A program made the position numbers and the translations under genes. 64,000 nt of DNA from Polytrichum commune (taxonomy: Eukaryota; Streptophyta; Polytrichopsida; Polytrichales; Polytrichaceae). Where the stretch lies: positions 33,046,001 to 33,110,000 of the forward strand of contig OX485803.1 in the NCBI GenBank assembly GCA_950295325.1, written 5' to 3'. Below the pieces are notes generated by a model that worked only from the letters and a program-made list of their open reading frames with translations, was not told the origin of the DNA and did no database searches. Shown one piece after another: positions 36,076 through 45,958 of the stretch (position 1 is the stretch's first letter; each line of letters begins with the position of its first letter).

Positions 36076-36599
36076 AGTTGGGGGTCATATTTGAACGGGT
36101 GAGTTATATTTTATCCTTTAGGCCTCATTGGATGGCAAAGGGTTAGCCACTCCAAACTTTGTTGTCAAAGGAGGGTGGGATTGTCTTTTGGAGCATGTTA
36201 AAGTATGTCTTTCAAAAACTTTGAATAAAGTATGTCTTTTAAGATTCTATCAATAACTTATATTGATTGAAGATACTATGTGATTGAAGATACTTATATT
36301 GTAGTCACTGAAGATACTATGTCATTTTTTATTATATATACACATTTACACATACACATACACATACACATACATATACATATATACATATATTGGTTCA
36401 TGTTGGTTCATTTTGGTTCATATCATGTTCCCATTGGGTTCACATCCTGTATGTTTGTTCTTGTAGGTTGTTCCCATTGGGTTTTACATTGGGTTTGAAC
36501 ATATAGGCAACTCCCAACTCAAGTGCTCATGTAGGCTCTCTTCCAATGATGAATAGTGAAGTGGGCATGTAGGCTCACTTCACATGATGGCCTATCGTA

Positions 36600-37191
36600 G
36601 GTCCAATCGCAAGGAGGACGTGTACCTCGGCCGTCATATTCCCATCCCTTCATCTCCCTCACGTCCCTCCATGGCCCTCCCATCCATCTCCTCTCCCACC
36701 CATCTTTTCTTTTGTTCTTTTTTTGGTTTTCTTCTCCCTCCAGCCTCTTCCCGTCTCTCTTTCTCTTTCCCTCCCTCCCAAGGCGCCTTCAATGCTCTCG
36801 GACCAGCATTGAATTCCTCCCACCATGCAATGAATTCCTCCCAACATGCATTGAATTCCGCCAACAATGCCCTCGTTTCGTCTCCCACCTCCCCCTCACT
36901 CACCTCTCTTCCCTCCTGGCTCCTTCCTCCATCCCTCACTCCCTCCCAGGCGCCATTGCCGGAATTCTCTTTGTCTTTCTATTTCTCATTCTCTTTCTCT
37001 TTCCCTCCTCGCCGTTTGGGTCGCACCCTTTGGGTCAGAACCTCTTCCCTCCATATTCCATTGCTCACACCCCTTTCTGTGGTTACATTTCTGGCACATT
37101 TGGAAGAGCCTGGCATCAATTCCCATTTCCCACTCATTGCATCTTTCTGCAGTCCCAAACTCTCCATCAAACCTCCTTCAATCCAATTAAG
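36600..37191 (+). promoter_or_regulatory. Probable pyrimidine-rich 5' leader exon of the H3-mimic locus
   Basis: A C/T-rich tract of about 550 bp, with repeated GCATTGAATTCCTCCCA words, that ends in ATTAAG followed by a strong donor GTGAGTACT at 37192. The first good acceptor downstream (TTGTGTGCAG, ending 37930) opens the ATG-containing exon at 37931. Pyrimidine-rich leaders followed by a leader intron are common in plant genes. The transcription start is not visible. The long frames across this tract look like composition artefacts. Confidence 0.4.
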
Positions 37192-37930
37192 GTGAGTACT
37201 CAACAGAATTTCACCTATTCTTTGCAATCTGGTATGAGTGTAGGAGGCGAAATTGCTCCATTGATTCTTCTTTTTTGCTTGGTATTGATTCTTGGAAGTT
37301 TTTTGCTTGGTATTGTCCCAATGATCTCATTTGTTTGCTAAATTCTCCATGTTTCCTCCATTTTCATGTGCGCCATTGGTGTCCTCAATGGAATCAATCC
37401 TAAAGTGTTGTTTTGTAGGATTCTCTACAATCAGGGTATGAATGCATGTCTTTAGCCATAATCTGAAATGAGCTCCCATTCCCTTTCCTCAATTGCATTG
37501 CCCACTCTATGTATCTTTCTCCACTCTTGTTTTTTGCCTGTTATTGATTCTTGAATGTGCCCACAAATTTTGGCACATTGTTTGATGAATATCTATTTGT
37601 AGTGGCCAAATTGTTGATCTCATGTGTTTGCTGCATTCTCCATATTTCCTTCTTTTCCATGTAGGCCATTGTTGTCGTCAATGGAATCAAACCTAAAGTG
37701 TTTTTTTGTAGGATTCTCTTCAATCAGGTTATAAATGCATAGGTGAATGAAGGTCTGAATGTGGCTATGTGATCATCTATTGAAGACATGATTAGCCAAA
37801 CTCATATATTATTGGAGTGAAGAAAGGTCTGCATTGTGCTCAATTTGGGTTTTGAAGCTGATAATTGGGTTAGTTGATTGAATTTGTTCACTTTGTTTCA
37901 CACATATGCTTTTGATTTCCTTGTGTGCAG

Positions 37931-37983
37931 GCAATTCTATTGACATTGCAGAGCAATTGCAATGACCCCACCAAGGAAACCTG
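37931..37983 (+). CDS. Alternative first coding exon (MTPPRKP) of the ParB-like locus
   Basis: The exon lies between an acceptor TTGTGTGCAG and a donor GTGAGTT. Its ATG at 37962 reads MTPPRKP and leaves one base (G). It ends in the same phase as the H3-like exon at 39309-39339, so it can splice directly to the acceptor at 39437 and give MTPPRKP-VSGGM. If it instead splices to the acceptor ending 39266 (TTCATTCAG), it becomes a short upstream ORF stopping at TAG. The two readings cannot be told apart here. Confidence 0.4.
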
Positions 37984-38064
37984 GTGAGTTCCAATTCTTA
38001 TAGTGGATATTTGTGGTGGCAGTGTGAAAAGGGTCAATTTGTTTGTCATGTAGAAAATCAAGCT

Positions 38065-38244
38065 CCACGGGCGAACGCCCGTGGGCTCTATGTGAGTCAA
38101 TGGTTTAGGGTTTAGGGTTGTTGCCCCACGGGCGTTCGCCCGTGGGACTTGTTTGTTTTCATTTAGAAAATCAAGCTCCACAGGCGAACGCCCGTGGGCT
38201 CTAGAACGAGAAGTGGGGCTGCCTCACGGGCGATCGCCTGTGGG
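38065..38244. repeat. Four dispersed palindromes in the intron upstream of the H3-like exon
   Basis: Copies at 38065-38085 (centre AA), 38125-38146 (centre TT), 38178-38198 (one mismatch) and 38222-38244 (two mismatches). Several share the flank GAAAATCAAGCTCCAC, so part of this cluster arose by local duplication. Confidence 0.9.
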
Positions 38245-38357
38245 CCCTGTATGGAGGAAACTAATTAGGTAGTATAAATTAAAAATGAGAATAAATGTTT
38301 GAGTAGGAATGAGACAGCTATATAGATGTATGAATTGAAAACTAGAAGGGGGGAAGG

Positions 38358-39089
38358 CCCACGGGCGAACGCCCGTGGCCCTTGTATGAAGGAAACTAGG
38401 TATGTGAGAGGAAACTAGGCCTTGTATGAAGGAAACTAGGTATATGAAGGAAACTAGGGAATGAATGAGAGAAATAATAGAGGTATAGAATTAAAGATAG
38501 ATGTGAGAAGGCCCACGGGCGTTCGCCCGTGGGCCTTGTATGAAGAAAATTAGATAGAATGTATGAATAAAAACTGAAACTCTCATATGAGAATCATTAT
38601 ACGAATATGAATAAAAGATGAGAATGTTTGAGAGAAGTAAGTGGGTATGTTTGAGAGAAATATGTGTTTGAGAAAATATGAGTATGTGTTTGGGAAATAT
38701 ATTTTTGAGAAATATGTGTTTGAGAGAGATAAATGTTTGAGAGAAATATGAGTATGAAGAAAATTAGACAGATAGTATGAATTAAAGAATGAGAGTGAAT
38801 TAGAATACTAGATAGATGAATGAATTAGAAAAGGAAAGGGGGAAGGCCCACGGGCGAACGCCCGTGGGCCTTCCTCCTTCTCTTTTTTGAGACATAACCA
38901 TGTTTCTTCATATAGCTCCCACGGGCGAACGCCCGTGGGCCTTGTATGAAGGAACCTATCTAGGAACTAAGAATTCAAAAGGGGTTGGCAAGGTCACTGC
39001 CCACGGGCGAACGCCCGTGGGCCTTGCAACCAGAGACTTGGTTTGCAGAGACAAATGACAAGGACTTCCCACGGGCGATCGCCCGTGGG
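38358..39089. repeat. Six dispersed palindromes in the same intron
   Basis: Copies at 38358-38378, 38512-38533, 38847-38868, 38918-38939, 39000-39021 and 39068-39089. Several extend to arms of 14-15 bp (AAGGCCCACGGGCG on the left) and are followed by CCTTGTATGAAGGAA or CCTTGTAACA-like flanks. GAAGGAAACTAGG and GAGAAATATGTGTTTGAGA words between them form minor tandem repeats. Confidence 0.92.
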
Positions 39090-39308
39090 CCTTGTAACAC
39101 AATGTAGAGGCATCTTATAATGTAGAGGCATTCTATTTGGCCATTCTATATGGGCTATATAACAAGCAAATATGTGGTTAACAGTAGCAAATGAAATCAT
39201 CCTTTCTCTTTTGGAAATGTGCAGTATAGTGCAGAACTTAAAATAGACAATGCTTGTTTCATTCAGGTACATAGACGTTTTGAACTGAAATCCTTCTGTT
39301 CATGAGCG

Positions 39309-39339
39309 ATGGCAAGAACGAAGCAGACTGCTCGAAAAG
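39309..39339 (+). CDS. Coding exon identical to the histone H3 N-terminal tail (MARTKQTARK)
   Basis: ATG GCA AGA ACG AAG CAG ACT GCT CGA AAA G, followed by the donor GTAGGA. It reads Met plus ARTKQTARK, all nine first residues of mature H3, including the K4 and K9 positions. The ATG context GCGATGGC is a strong plant initiation context. A competing ATG seven bases upstream, in another frame, ends after 13 codons if unspliced. Splicing over a 98-nt intron (39340-39437, acceptor TACGCAG) gives ...ARK-VSGG, which parallels the STGG of H3. Ala at position 2 favours Met removal, which would expose the free Ala N-terminus that H3 readers recognise. It is not a histone gene: no histone fold follows. 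Confidence 0.8.
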
Positions 39340-39437
39340 GTAGGACAACGGCACCTAAGACAGACTCGACATGTTTCTAGATAGTCGAAAGCATCGACTT
39401 GCCTAGGGTATTAACATGTCCATTTGTTTGTACGCAG

Positions 39438-40321
39438 TGTCCGGTGGAATGTCCAGGACAGTGACCTGGGACATAGTCGATTTGGGAGAGAATGTCAAGT
39501 GGTTCATGCAATATAGTGGCTTTGGGGAGACAACGGTGTTGTCATTGTACACCAAAACAGAGATTGATACTACATGGAGGAGATATATGAAAGCAAAGCA
39601 CGTGTTGGACCTTCAAGCCGATGGAAAAAGGGTTATGATAATGTGCAAGTCTTCAGAGCGAAAGAAGGATTTCAAGGTTGCTGGCTATGTGGACTCGTTC
39701 GCATATGAAGATGTCAATGAAGAGCTAAATCATGAGGGAGAAAATATCAGGTCTACGAATGGCGACTTCCTAACTTATTGTATCATCTACGGCGAGACAA
39801 ACAAGCACACAAAGACCCAAGAGGAGAGAGCATTCATGATCGAGCAGGACTACAAAGCTGCTCTCCGCAGGGTGCAGGTTATAGTGGAGGAGGCAAAGGC
39901 ATCAAGGCTGGAGGCATTATCGAAGAAGAAGCAAATCCGTGAAGGCAAGAGAAAGGCAGGAGATGAGGTTCGAGAGGCGGCAGCGAGGAAGAAAGCAAGA
40001 CAAGATGACGTCCTGGACTTGACTGTACAGGACAATCCCGAAGAAGATGAGAATCAAAGGAAGGGAAAGAAGAAGCCAAGTGATCCTAGTCCTTTCCTAG
40101 AGGTGGAGAAGATTCCAAAGAAGTCGAAGAGTGGGCCGCCGGATAAATCTGTTGGAGATAGGTTGATGGACTTAGAGGTTTTTATGAAGAAATATAGTAG
40201 AGTGTTTATCTTTGGCGAGGGTGTCTCTGGATATGTAAATATCGCAAATGTTGAGCGGGGAGATGCGGGATACAATTGTCGACCCATATCAGAGGCGCAT
40301 TTGAGAGAGATGAAGACGTGA
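39438..40321 (+). CDS. N-terminal region of the H3-mimic protein, with a SIM-like motif and the start of the ParB-like domain
   Basis: Continues in frame from the H3-like exon; together they give a product of about 304 residues before an in-frame TGA (40319-40321). It starts VSGGMSRTVTWDIVDLGENV, a region I do not recognise. A long charged helix follows (EEAKASRLEALSKKKQIREG), with basic nuclear-localisation-like runs (GKRKAGDE, ARKKARQ). At about residue 200 is DDVLDLTVQD, a hydrophobic core flanked by acids as in SUMO-interacting motifs. The end, YVNIANVERGDAGYNCRPIS, fits the first strands of a ParB-like domain that continues after the stop. Even if the stop is real, an H3-tail plus SIM polypeptide could be made. 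The TGA may be a CGA to TGA change, since a preceding C would make a CpG. Confidence 0.6.
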
Positions 40322-42004
40322 CTCTTCAATTTTGCGTTCATGCAGAAGAACCATCCGAACTTTCTGACCATCGTTCCAGCAGATAGAAGTTCGAAGCCAG
40401 GAAGTTTTGAGGAGGTCGAAGACAAGAGATTCCATGTGGTTAATGGACAACACACGTTGGCTGCCTGCCTGGAGTTCGTCAATGACCCAGAGAGCACTCC
40501 GGAGGTGAAGAATTTTTTTTCTCGATGGCCATGCAATGTGGTATGGGCTCCTGAAGGTGATGATGACCCTTTGTTCCATATTTCTGGTGTTCTAAACTTG
40601 GATAGTGAATATAGAAAGCACTATCCAACATGGGTGGAGTGCATTCAGCACACAAGGAAGACGTGGATTCGAAGAGGAAAGCCGCCTCGAACAATCCGGA
40701 AGAGTGCAACCAACAGTGAAGCGTTCAGGAAATGGAAGGAATTCACCACGTGCCTCATGTGGACCTTCCGTGTGGAGAAAGAATCCAATTTGATAATGGA
40801 ACACATCTTCCCGACGTTGGGTGACGAACTCTGGAGAAAGTGGGAGCGAATTTTCATGGATTTTGAGAGAGGCGAGTATATAGACAAGAAAACCCTGGCG
40901 CTGGCGAAGGAGAAGAAGGGTTTTAAACCCAAAAGTGTAGTGAAGAACGACATGAAGCACACTCGCGGCTTGACAAAGGTGGAGCTTGACATGGCAGTGG
41001 ATCAATGTCTGGTCACCAGAGAAGGTGAAGAGTATCCCCGCCATACCTTGAAGACAATTGGTGAGTGGGCATACAATAGGAAGAAGAAGAATGAAACATA
41101 TATTGCGATGGCGGAATGTTTAGATCCCCCCCCACGGTATGTTATTCAAGTTGATCAGAAGAACACTATTGACCGCGACGAATGGCATGCATGGAAGGAG
41201 ACGAACAATTTTAGACGGCTGCAGAGGGAAAGACTACTGGACCTGCTGGGAGCGGATTACCTAGCTGCCGCTTTGAATCCCGCCAAGAAGAAAGTGCCGA
41301 TTCCTGCACGATTTAAGGAGGGAGTGAACAATATACTTAGCACTTGGGTTAGGGAAGTGTCGGAGGAGCACACAGTGTTGTCTATAGACAACAAGTTTCG
41401 GGTTAGTACTGAGGGACAAACGTTTGCTCCAATAACCCATGCTTTCATGGACACGAGGTTTCTTCCAGGAGTTAGGTACGGAGTGGACAGTGGCTTCCGC
41501 GTGAAGGAGATTGTTGAAGGCACTCTGCAAGGTCTTCGTCGGGACCTCCCTGGAATACTGCAAGCCCCACAATTGTGGACTGTCGTGTCGGAGTATCCTG
41601 ATCGACACTTTATACACAATGTGTTGAAGGCGTATCTCCCGTACAATGTGAGGTTTTGTGAAGCCTTGTACAGAGGATGCAGTGAGGAGAAACTTACTTC
41701 GCAAGGCTGCTTTTACCGGAATAGTTCTTTGAGGGTAACGACTTGCATTTTCCCCCAAAAAGGGGAGTCAACCGAAGAGGTAGCAGTACGGATTTGCGGC
41801 GGGAGGAAGATGTTGGACATGCATGACCCCCGAGACTACAAGCGATATTCAGTGAAGAGGGCTTATGCCAGTGAGGCGTCAAGATCCATTTTCAAGGGGG
41901 AGCTCAGGATGCAGACGTACATTGACATCATCAAGCCTTCCTGTCTGGAAGGGACAATTTTCCTTAATGTTTGCGGAGGAAACAAAGCTCATATCGTCGC
42001 ACAT
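40322..42004 (+). pseudogene. ParB/DGQHR-like domain region of the H3-mimic protein (after the in-frame stop)
   Basis: The same frame as the preceding segment, about 561 codons to a donor GTAAAAATT at 42005. Near its start are PNFLTIVPADRS and RFHVVNGQHTLAACLEFVND, the central ParB/DGQHR signature with Thr for the usual Arg (NGQHT for DGQHR). ParB-family domains bind or hydrolyse nucleotides and in bacteria spread from palindromic parS sites; the role in this eukaryotic protein is unknown. The remainder is a large, well-composed region (WRKWERIFMDFERGEYIDKK, PARFKEGVNNILSTWVREVS, YLPYNVRFCEALYRGCSEEK) without a family I know. The codon use looks protein-coding throughout, with no other stop, so the decay is recent. 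Confidence 0.6.
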
Positions 42005-42118
42005 GTAAAAATTCACATTTTGTATCCTTATTATGTACTCATATTCGTTTTTCCAACAATGACCATGAATTACGTATATGTCCGCCATTTCTAAATTTAT
42101 TTTATCTTATTTTTGCAG

Positions 42119-43881
42119 GTGCTGGGTATGAAGGTCGTGAACATTGTTCCTGTGGATGTCGTTGGCACGGCAAAGGCAAGAATGTTGGCGGCCGTTGACT
42201 GGAGCCTACAAAGGTGGTATGAAGAAGGGAAGGACTTGGGAGACAACATCGAGGATGAGGATATTGATCGCGAGAGGAGAAGAAAAACGTGCCAACGATA
42301 TCGAAGAGGAGGAGGACGAAGAGGCGGATGATGAAGAGGAGGAGGATGAAGAGGAGATTGATGAGGTGGTGCTTGATGACGAGGAGGATGAGGTTAATGA
42401 GGAGGAGGTTGACGAGGATCCTCGTGAAGAGGAGCACGAGGAAGGCCATGATGAGGGAGATGATTATGATGATGAGGGTGCTCCCCCTGAAGCTCCATTG
42501 CAAGAATTGGGAGATGATGAGGATGAGGGGGATGCAGGTCCATCCCACGGGCGATCGCCCGTGGGGCCTGTTGAGGGAGACTCCCGACTGGCTGGTGGTC
42601 CCGACTCAGAGAGGAGCCTTCAGCCCCCTGGGTCATCATATACATCTGGTATCCCGCCAACTCCGGGGCGCGGATTTCAGCCGTTTGAGGCTTCCCGACA
42701 AAGTCGGGAGCATGAGGAAATCGGAGAAGAGCAAACGCCAAGTGATACTCGGGAACAGGAGATACATGCTCCAAGGTTTACATCGAAGCCGGTTGCTCGA
42801 AAGAAGGTTAAGGCTATCCGACGAAAATCTCTGCGAGCTCCTAGGGGTGGAGAAGCATCTCACTCTTCGGAGGATATAAGACAATCTAGCCGCGATGACG
42901 AGGGCGAGACTGGCGCTGTTCATGAAGGTGAGGTTGACAATGTTGATGATGTAATCGATACTATCATCGATACTATCATGGATACCCAATTGGTGAGTGG
43001 GGAGAGATCAGATTTGAACGTGTCTTCACCTGTGGAGGAGGTTGCTGCGGCCGTTCTAGAGGTCCTAGGACAAGCGCGCCCAAATGTGGAGCCCTCTGCA
43101 GCCGTGGTTGAGGAGGAACCTGCAGCTGCTTTGGCTTCAGGAGAAAAAGAGACGGTCATCCGGACAGAGGTCATTTGCCTGGACAGCGATGATGATATGC
43201 CCCAGAGACGTGTTGATATGGATGTGCGGGTTAAGGTGAAAGACCCGGTTCCATATCGTGTTCAGGGAACGTTTGCCGATTATATGACAGACGACTCGGA
43301 GGACGAGGACTACGGCAAGCCTGGGTACAGCAGGGTGAAACTAAGCTTCGCTGATGATCATCACCCCCTTTTTGCGGCAAGACCTCCACCGAACGCATCC
43401 GACAAGGACAAGGGCAAGGGCAAGGAGTCAGATGAGAAGGACAAGGTCCATTTTGCGCCTTTCGTGGACAAGTATTTGTCGGAGGTTCCGGAGAATGTGC
43501 GCTTGAACCTGAGCAACATGTACAAGTCCTATGACTATCACAAGATGTTTGCGTATCTCTCCACGCCAGCGTTTTGTGCAGCTGTGAAGGTCAAGCATAT
43601 CCTCCATGCTGCCTCGTTGAAGAAAATGCGAAAGAGGTGGACATTCTTCGATGCCCCACCAGAACGTCCAGGACGAGGTCAAGGTCAGGGAGCCGCTGTT
43701 GGGCAAGCTCAGAGTGTTGTTGACTCTACGCTGGAGGTTATTGACATTAGCGGAGCACAGGAATCTCCCGTCCGTGAAGTCCATGTTGGAGCTGCTGGGT
43801 CCTCAAGCCCTCGTGATCATCGTGCGAGTTCCCCTGTCCGTCCCGACGCTGCCTCAAGTTCACCGGGCCCTCGAGCTGAAG
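42119..43881 (+). pseudogene. Acidic, SIM-containing middle region of the H3-mimic protein (one frameshift)
   Basis: After the acceptor TTTTTGCAG it reads VLGMKVVNIVPVDVVGTAKA in phase with the previous exon. Near 42268-42285 (GAGAGGAGAAGAAAAA) the frame must change by one to continue. It then enters an acidic tract of about 60 residues made almost wholly of Glu and Asp, like those of histone chaperones. Further on are TEVICLDSDDDMPQ and LEVIDISGAQES, canonical SIM-like motifs, and a conserved-looking block YLSEVPENVRLNLSNMYKSY. A 22-bp palindrome at 42544-42565 is translated as SHGRSPVG. It ends at a donor GTATGC (43882). Acidic plus SIM motifs suggest a chromatin role; this is inference. 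Confidence 0.6.
42544..42565. repeat. Perfect copy of the dispersed palindrome inside a coding exon
   Basis: Arms CCCACGGGCG / CGCCCGTGGG around AT. In the open frame it gives SHGRSPVG without disturbing the frame. Confidence 0.95.
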
Positions 43882-43995
43882 GTATGCTATAATATTTACC
43901 TTCATAGAGGTTGGCTTACATTTCATTCAAGTAAAGGTCTACACTATGATTTCTGCCTAGGTACTCATGAACTTTGTTTGTGGATTTTGTCTCAG

Positions 43996-44953
43996 GTCGC
44001 TCATTGGAGGATCAAGTGCCAGTGACGGTACGGGATTCTGCTAGATTTCGCCTAACTAATTGATTGCGTAGCTACTTTGCCCTCTTATGTATGCTATACT
44101 TATATCTAACCATAATATTGTTTCGTTAGATGAGAATCCATTAGAATGACTTTCGATTTTGTCATCGCCAGATCCCCACCTCTCCAAGTACAGTTGTTCA
44201 CCGGAGAGAGAAGATATGGTTAGTGCTGGATGTGAACGGGATTCTGGTGAGGAACGCAAAGTGCGACAATCAACACCAGGAAGGCACTTGATTCACAACA
44301 TAGCCCGTTAATAAGTGGGGAAGTGGCTCCACTATTTCTCCCTTATAGTGCCGTCATTCCCAGGAAGGGATTGGGACGGTTCTTGCGCTTTGTGCTTTCA
44401 AACTTCCATGTTGTCATTTGGTCCTCCAAGCTTTTGAAGAATCTCAAGCCAATTGTCCAATACTTCTTCAAAGGTTGTAGGCAGCCTGAGTATGTATTCG
44501 GCCAGGAGATGTGTCAAGTTTTGGCCGATGAGCGCAGAAAGAGTTTACCCAGTCCTGTGAATGTTGAGTCAAGCTTCTTCATCAAGGACCTCTGCGCATT
44601 TTTTGAGTGGAGTCGGATGCATCCCCTGCCGCATTCGAAGCCACCTACTCATAGAACCACATTGCTTGTTGATGACTCCCCTTACAAGTGCATAGCAAAC
44701 CCTTCAGGGAGTTACATTAATCCCCCCCCCTTTTCTGTCAAACCAGAGCTTGGATACTCTCCATAATTACTTGCAAAACCTTTTGACTTCACAACTTTAT
44801 GTTCCAGATTTTGTAGGGAGCAACCCTTATCCATCAGGCCAGGGACCCTTCAATCTAGAGTTACCAAATTCACAGATATATAAGAATGCGTTGGCTAGAC
44901 ATAGAGAAGTGACTACGGATCGTAGAATTCCAGCGGCGCAGATGCCAATGTAG
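43996..44953 (+). pseudogene. FCP1-like (HAD) phosphatase domain, frameshifted
   Basis: A 32-nt exon (43996-44027, RSLEDQVPVT) and the exon from 44172 join in phase. The latter encodes REKIWLVLDVNGILVRN, the first HAD motif in the D-x-N form I know from plant FCP1-like proteins (nucleophile Asp kept, second Asp replaced by Asn). A frame change near 44275-44290 leads to VIPRKGLGRFLRFVLSNFHV, VIWSSKLLKNLKPIVQYFF (motif II with Ser) and TLLVDDSPYKCIANPSGSYI (motif IV, DD). A second frame change at the poly-C run near 44719-44728 leads to LDTLHNYLQNLLTSQLYVPD and a stop at 44951-44953. FCP1-type domains dephosphorylate RNA polymerase II tails. Here catalysis is doubtful because of the Asn and the frameshifts. 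Fusion to the upstream protein rests on matching splice phases. Confidence 0.65.
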
Positions 44954-45159
44954 CCAGCCAAAGGCAGTTCTGGCGAAGTGTACATATTTTCAATTTGTAC
45001 TGCATATTGGACTAATGAGGAACTCACACTATGCATGAATTTGTTTTGGTTTTTTATCCTAAGTTATGTAATGTTGTTGTATCGGCACAGTCATATGTAC
45101 ATGAATATATCTAATGCGATTATACTGCTTTGCATCACTGGTTGTTCATCTGTCATTGT

Positions 45160-45180
45160 CCCACGGGCGTTCGCCCGTGG
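45160..45180. repeat. Dispersed palindrome downstream of the FCP1-like domain
   Basis: Centre TT. It is 207 bp beyond the stop codon of the FCP1-like segment. Confidence 0.92.
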
Positions 45181-45410
45181 CAAGCACTGTGACTAGTTGT
45201 TGCGTTTACCGTCAGCCTAGTTGTTATTGTGGTTTTTAGTTTGGGACTCCTTGTGCTATCATAAATTGTTTTTGAATTTGCACAACGTTTCCACTGACCA
45301 ACAAAGGTGCTTCATATAATGTTCCTCTTCTATGCAATAACATCCAACTATCTTGACAGCATTCCCCATTGCATACACGTGCCAAGCATTATATTTCCAC
45401 TCCACCATCC

Positions 45411-45908
45411 CGACAGCATGGTGCAGATGCTGATGCGGACTTCGCCGAAGTGTCGTCACCGTGTCCTAAGGTAATTCATTTGCCATTTGAATGCCCATTT
45501 GCATTTGTTTCTTATCCCTGGGGATTTTCATAATATTGCGTTATGTTGTTCTTGTAGGCACATATGCTCCAATCACGTGATGTCGCGATTGCGGTTGCGG
45601 TTGAAGCTCCGGTCACAATGCCGCACCCTCGGGCGAAGAGACAACTTGCTCTCCAAACCGCTCGCCCTAGTGAGCCTACGGGTTCTGGAAGTAGTTCAGG
45701 ATGTTGGAAGTGCGGCTCTCCCAAGGCTACATCATCAATGTCTGATTACATTGCTACAAGGGTGAAGCAACTTCATGATGCCACAATTCTGATGAATGAC
45801 AAGCTTCGTGTTGAAGAGCTAAAGCGCAAGCAACAAGCTGCAGCTCAAAGAGAACTCCATGACAAGATATTGCAAAGGATTAAAGATTCATACTCCTATT
45901 GTGCTTAG
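45411..45908 (+). CDS. Hypothetical protein, at least two exons, coiled-coil C-terminus
   Basis: A first coding exon near 45415-45470 (HGADADADFAEVSSPCPK) ends at a donor GTAATTC, and the second starts after TTCTTGTAG at 45559 with AHMLQSRDVAIAVAVEAPVT. It then has SEPTGSGSSSGCWKCGS, with one Cys pair, and a helical C-terminus MSDYIATRVKQLHDATILMN followed by DKLRVEELKRKQQAAAQREL, ending at TAG 45906-45908. The frame is open and splice phases agree. No family is recognised. It lies between two copies of the 22-bp palindrome, so it probably belongs to the same locus, either as a separate small gene or as 3' exons of the larger one. Confidence 0.45.
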
Positions 45909-45958
45909 GTGGACCTTCATGATTATAGATTTACACGCCTGTGTATTAGCGGTTGTTT

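Larger units (their letters stand above)
28790..36580. other. Long non-coding stretch with duplications and simple repeats
   Basis: About 7.8 kb without a supported gene. It contains GT, AT and CATA microsatellites (about 29387, 30350, 32058-32092, 36340-36395), poly-C/poly-G runs (about 32300-32323, 34350, 34762), the direct duplications listed separately and a short block of CCCTAAA/CCTAAA words near 35037. It has no copy of the 22-bp palindrome, unlike the DNA on either side. Confidence 0.5.

Noticed and set aside
36584-37341. Protein-coding genes in the pyrimidine-rich tract
   Set aside because: Overlapping frames on both strands of Ser/Pro/Leu or Gly/Glu/Arg composition come from the C/T bias. 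A leader exon fits better.
39309-39339. A genuine histone H3 gene or H3 pseudogene
   Set aside because: Only the first nine residues of mature H3 match. After the splice the protein has no histone fold, and no further H3 sequence follows within the intron.
42790-42860. A second H3-like motif (RRKSLRAPRGG resembles ARKSTGGKAPR)
   Set aside because: The resemblance is short, internal and in a basic low-complexity context. Chance is adequate.
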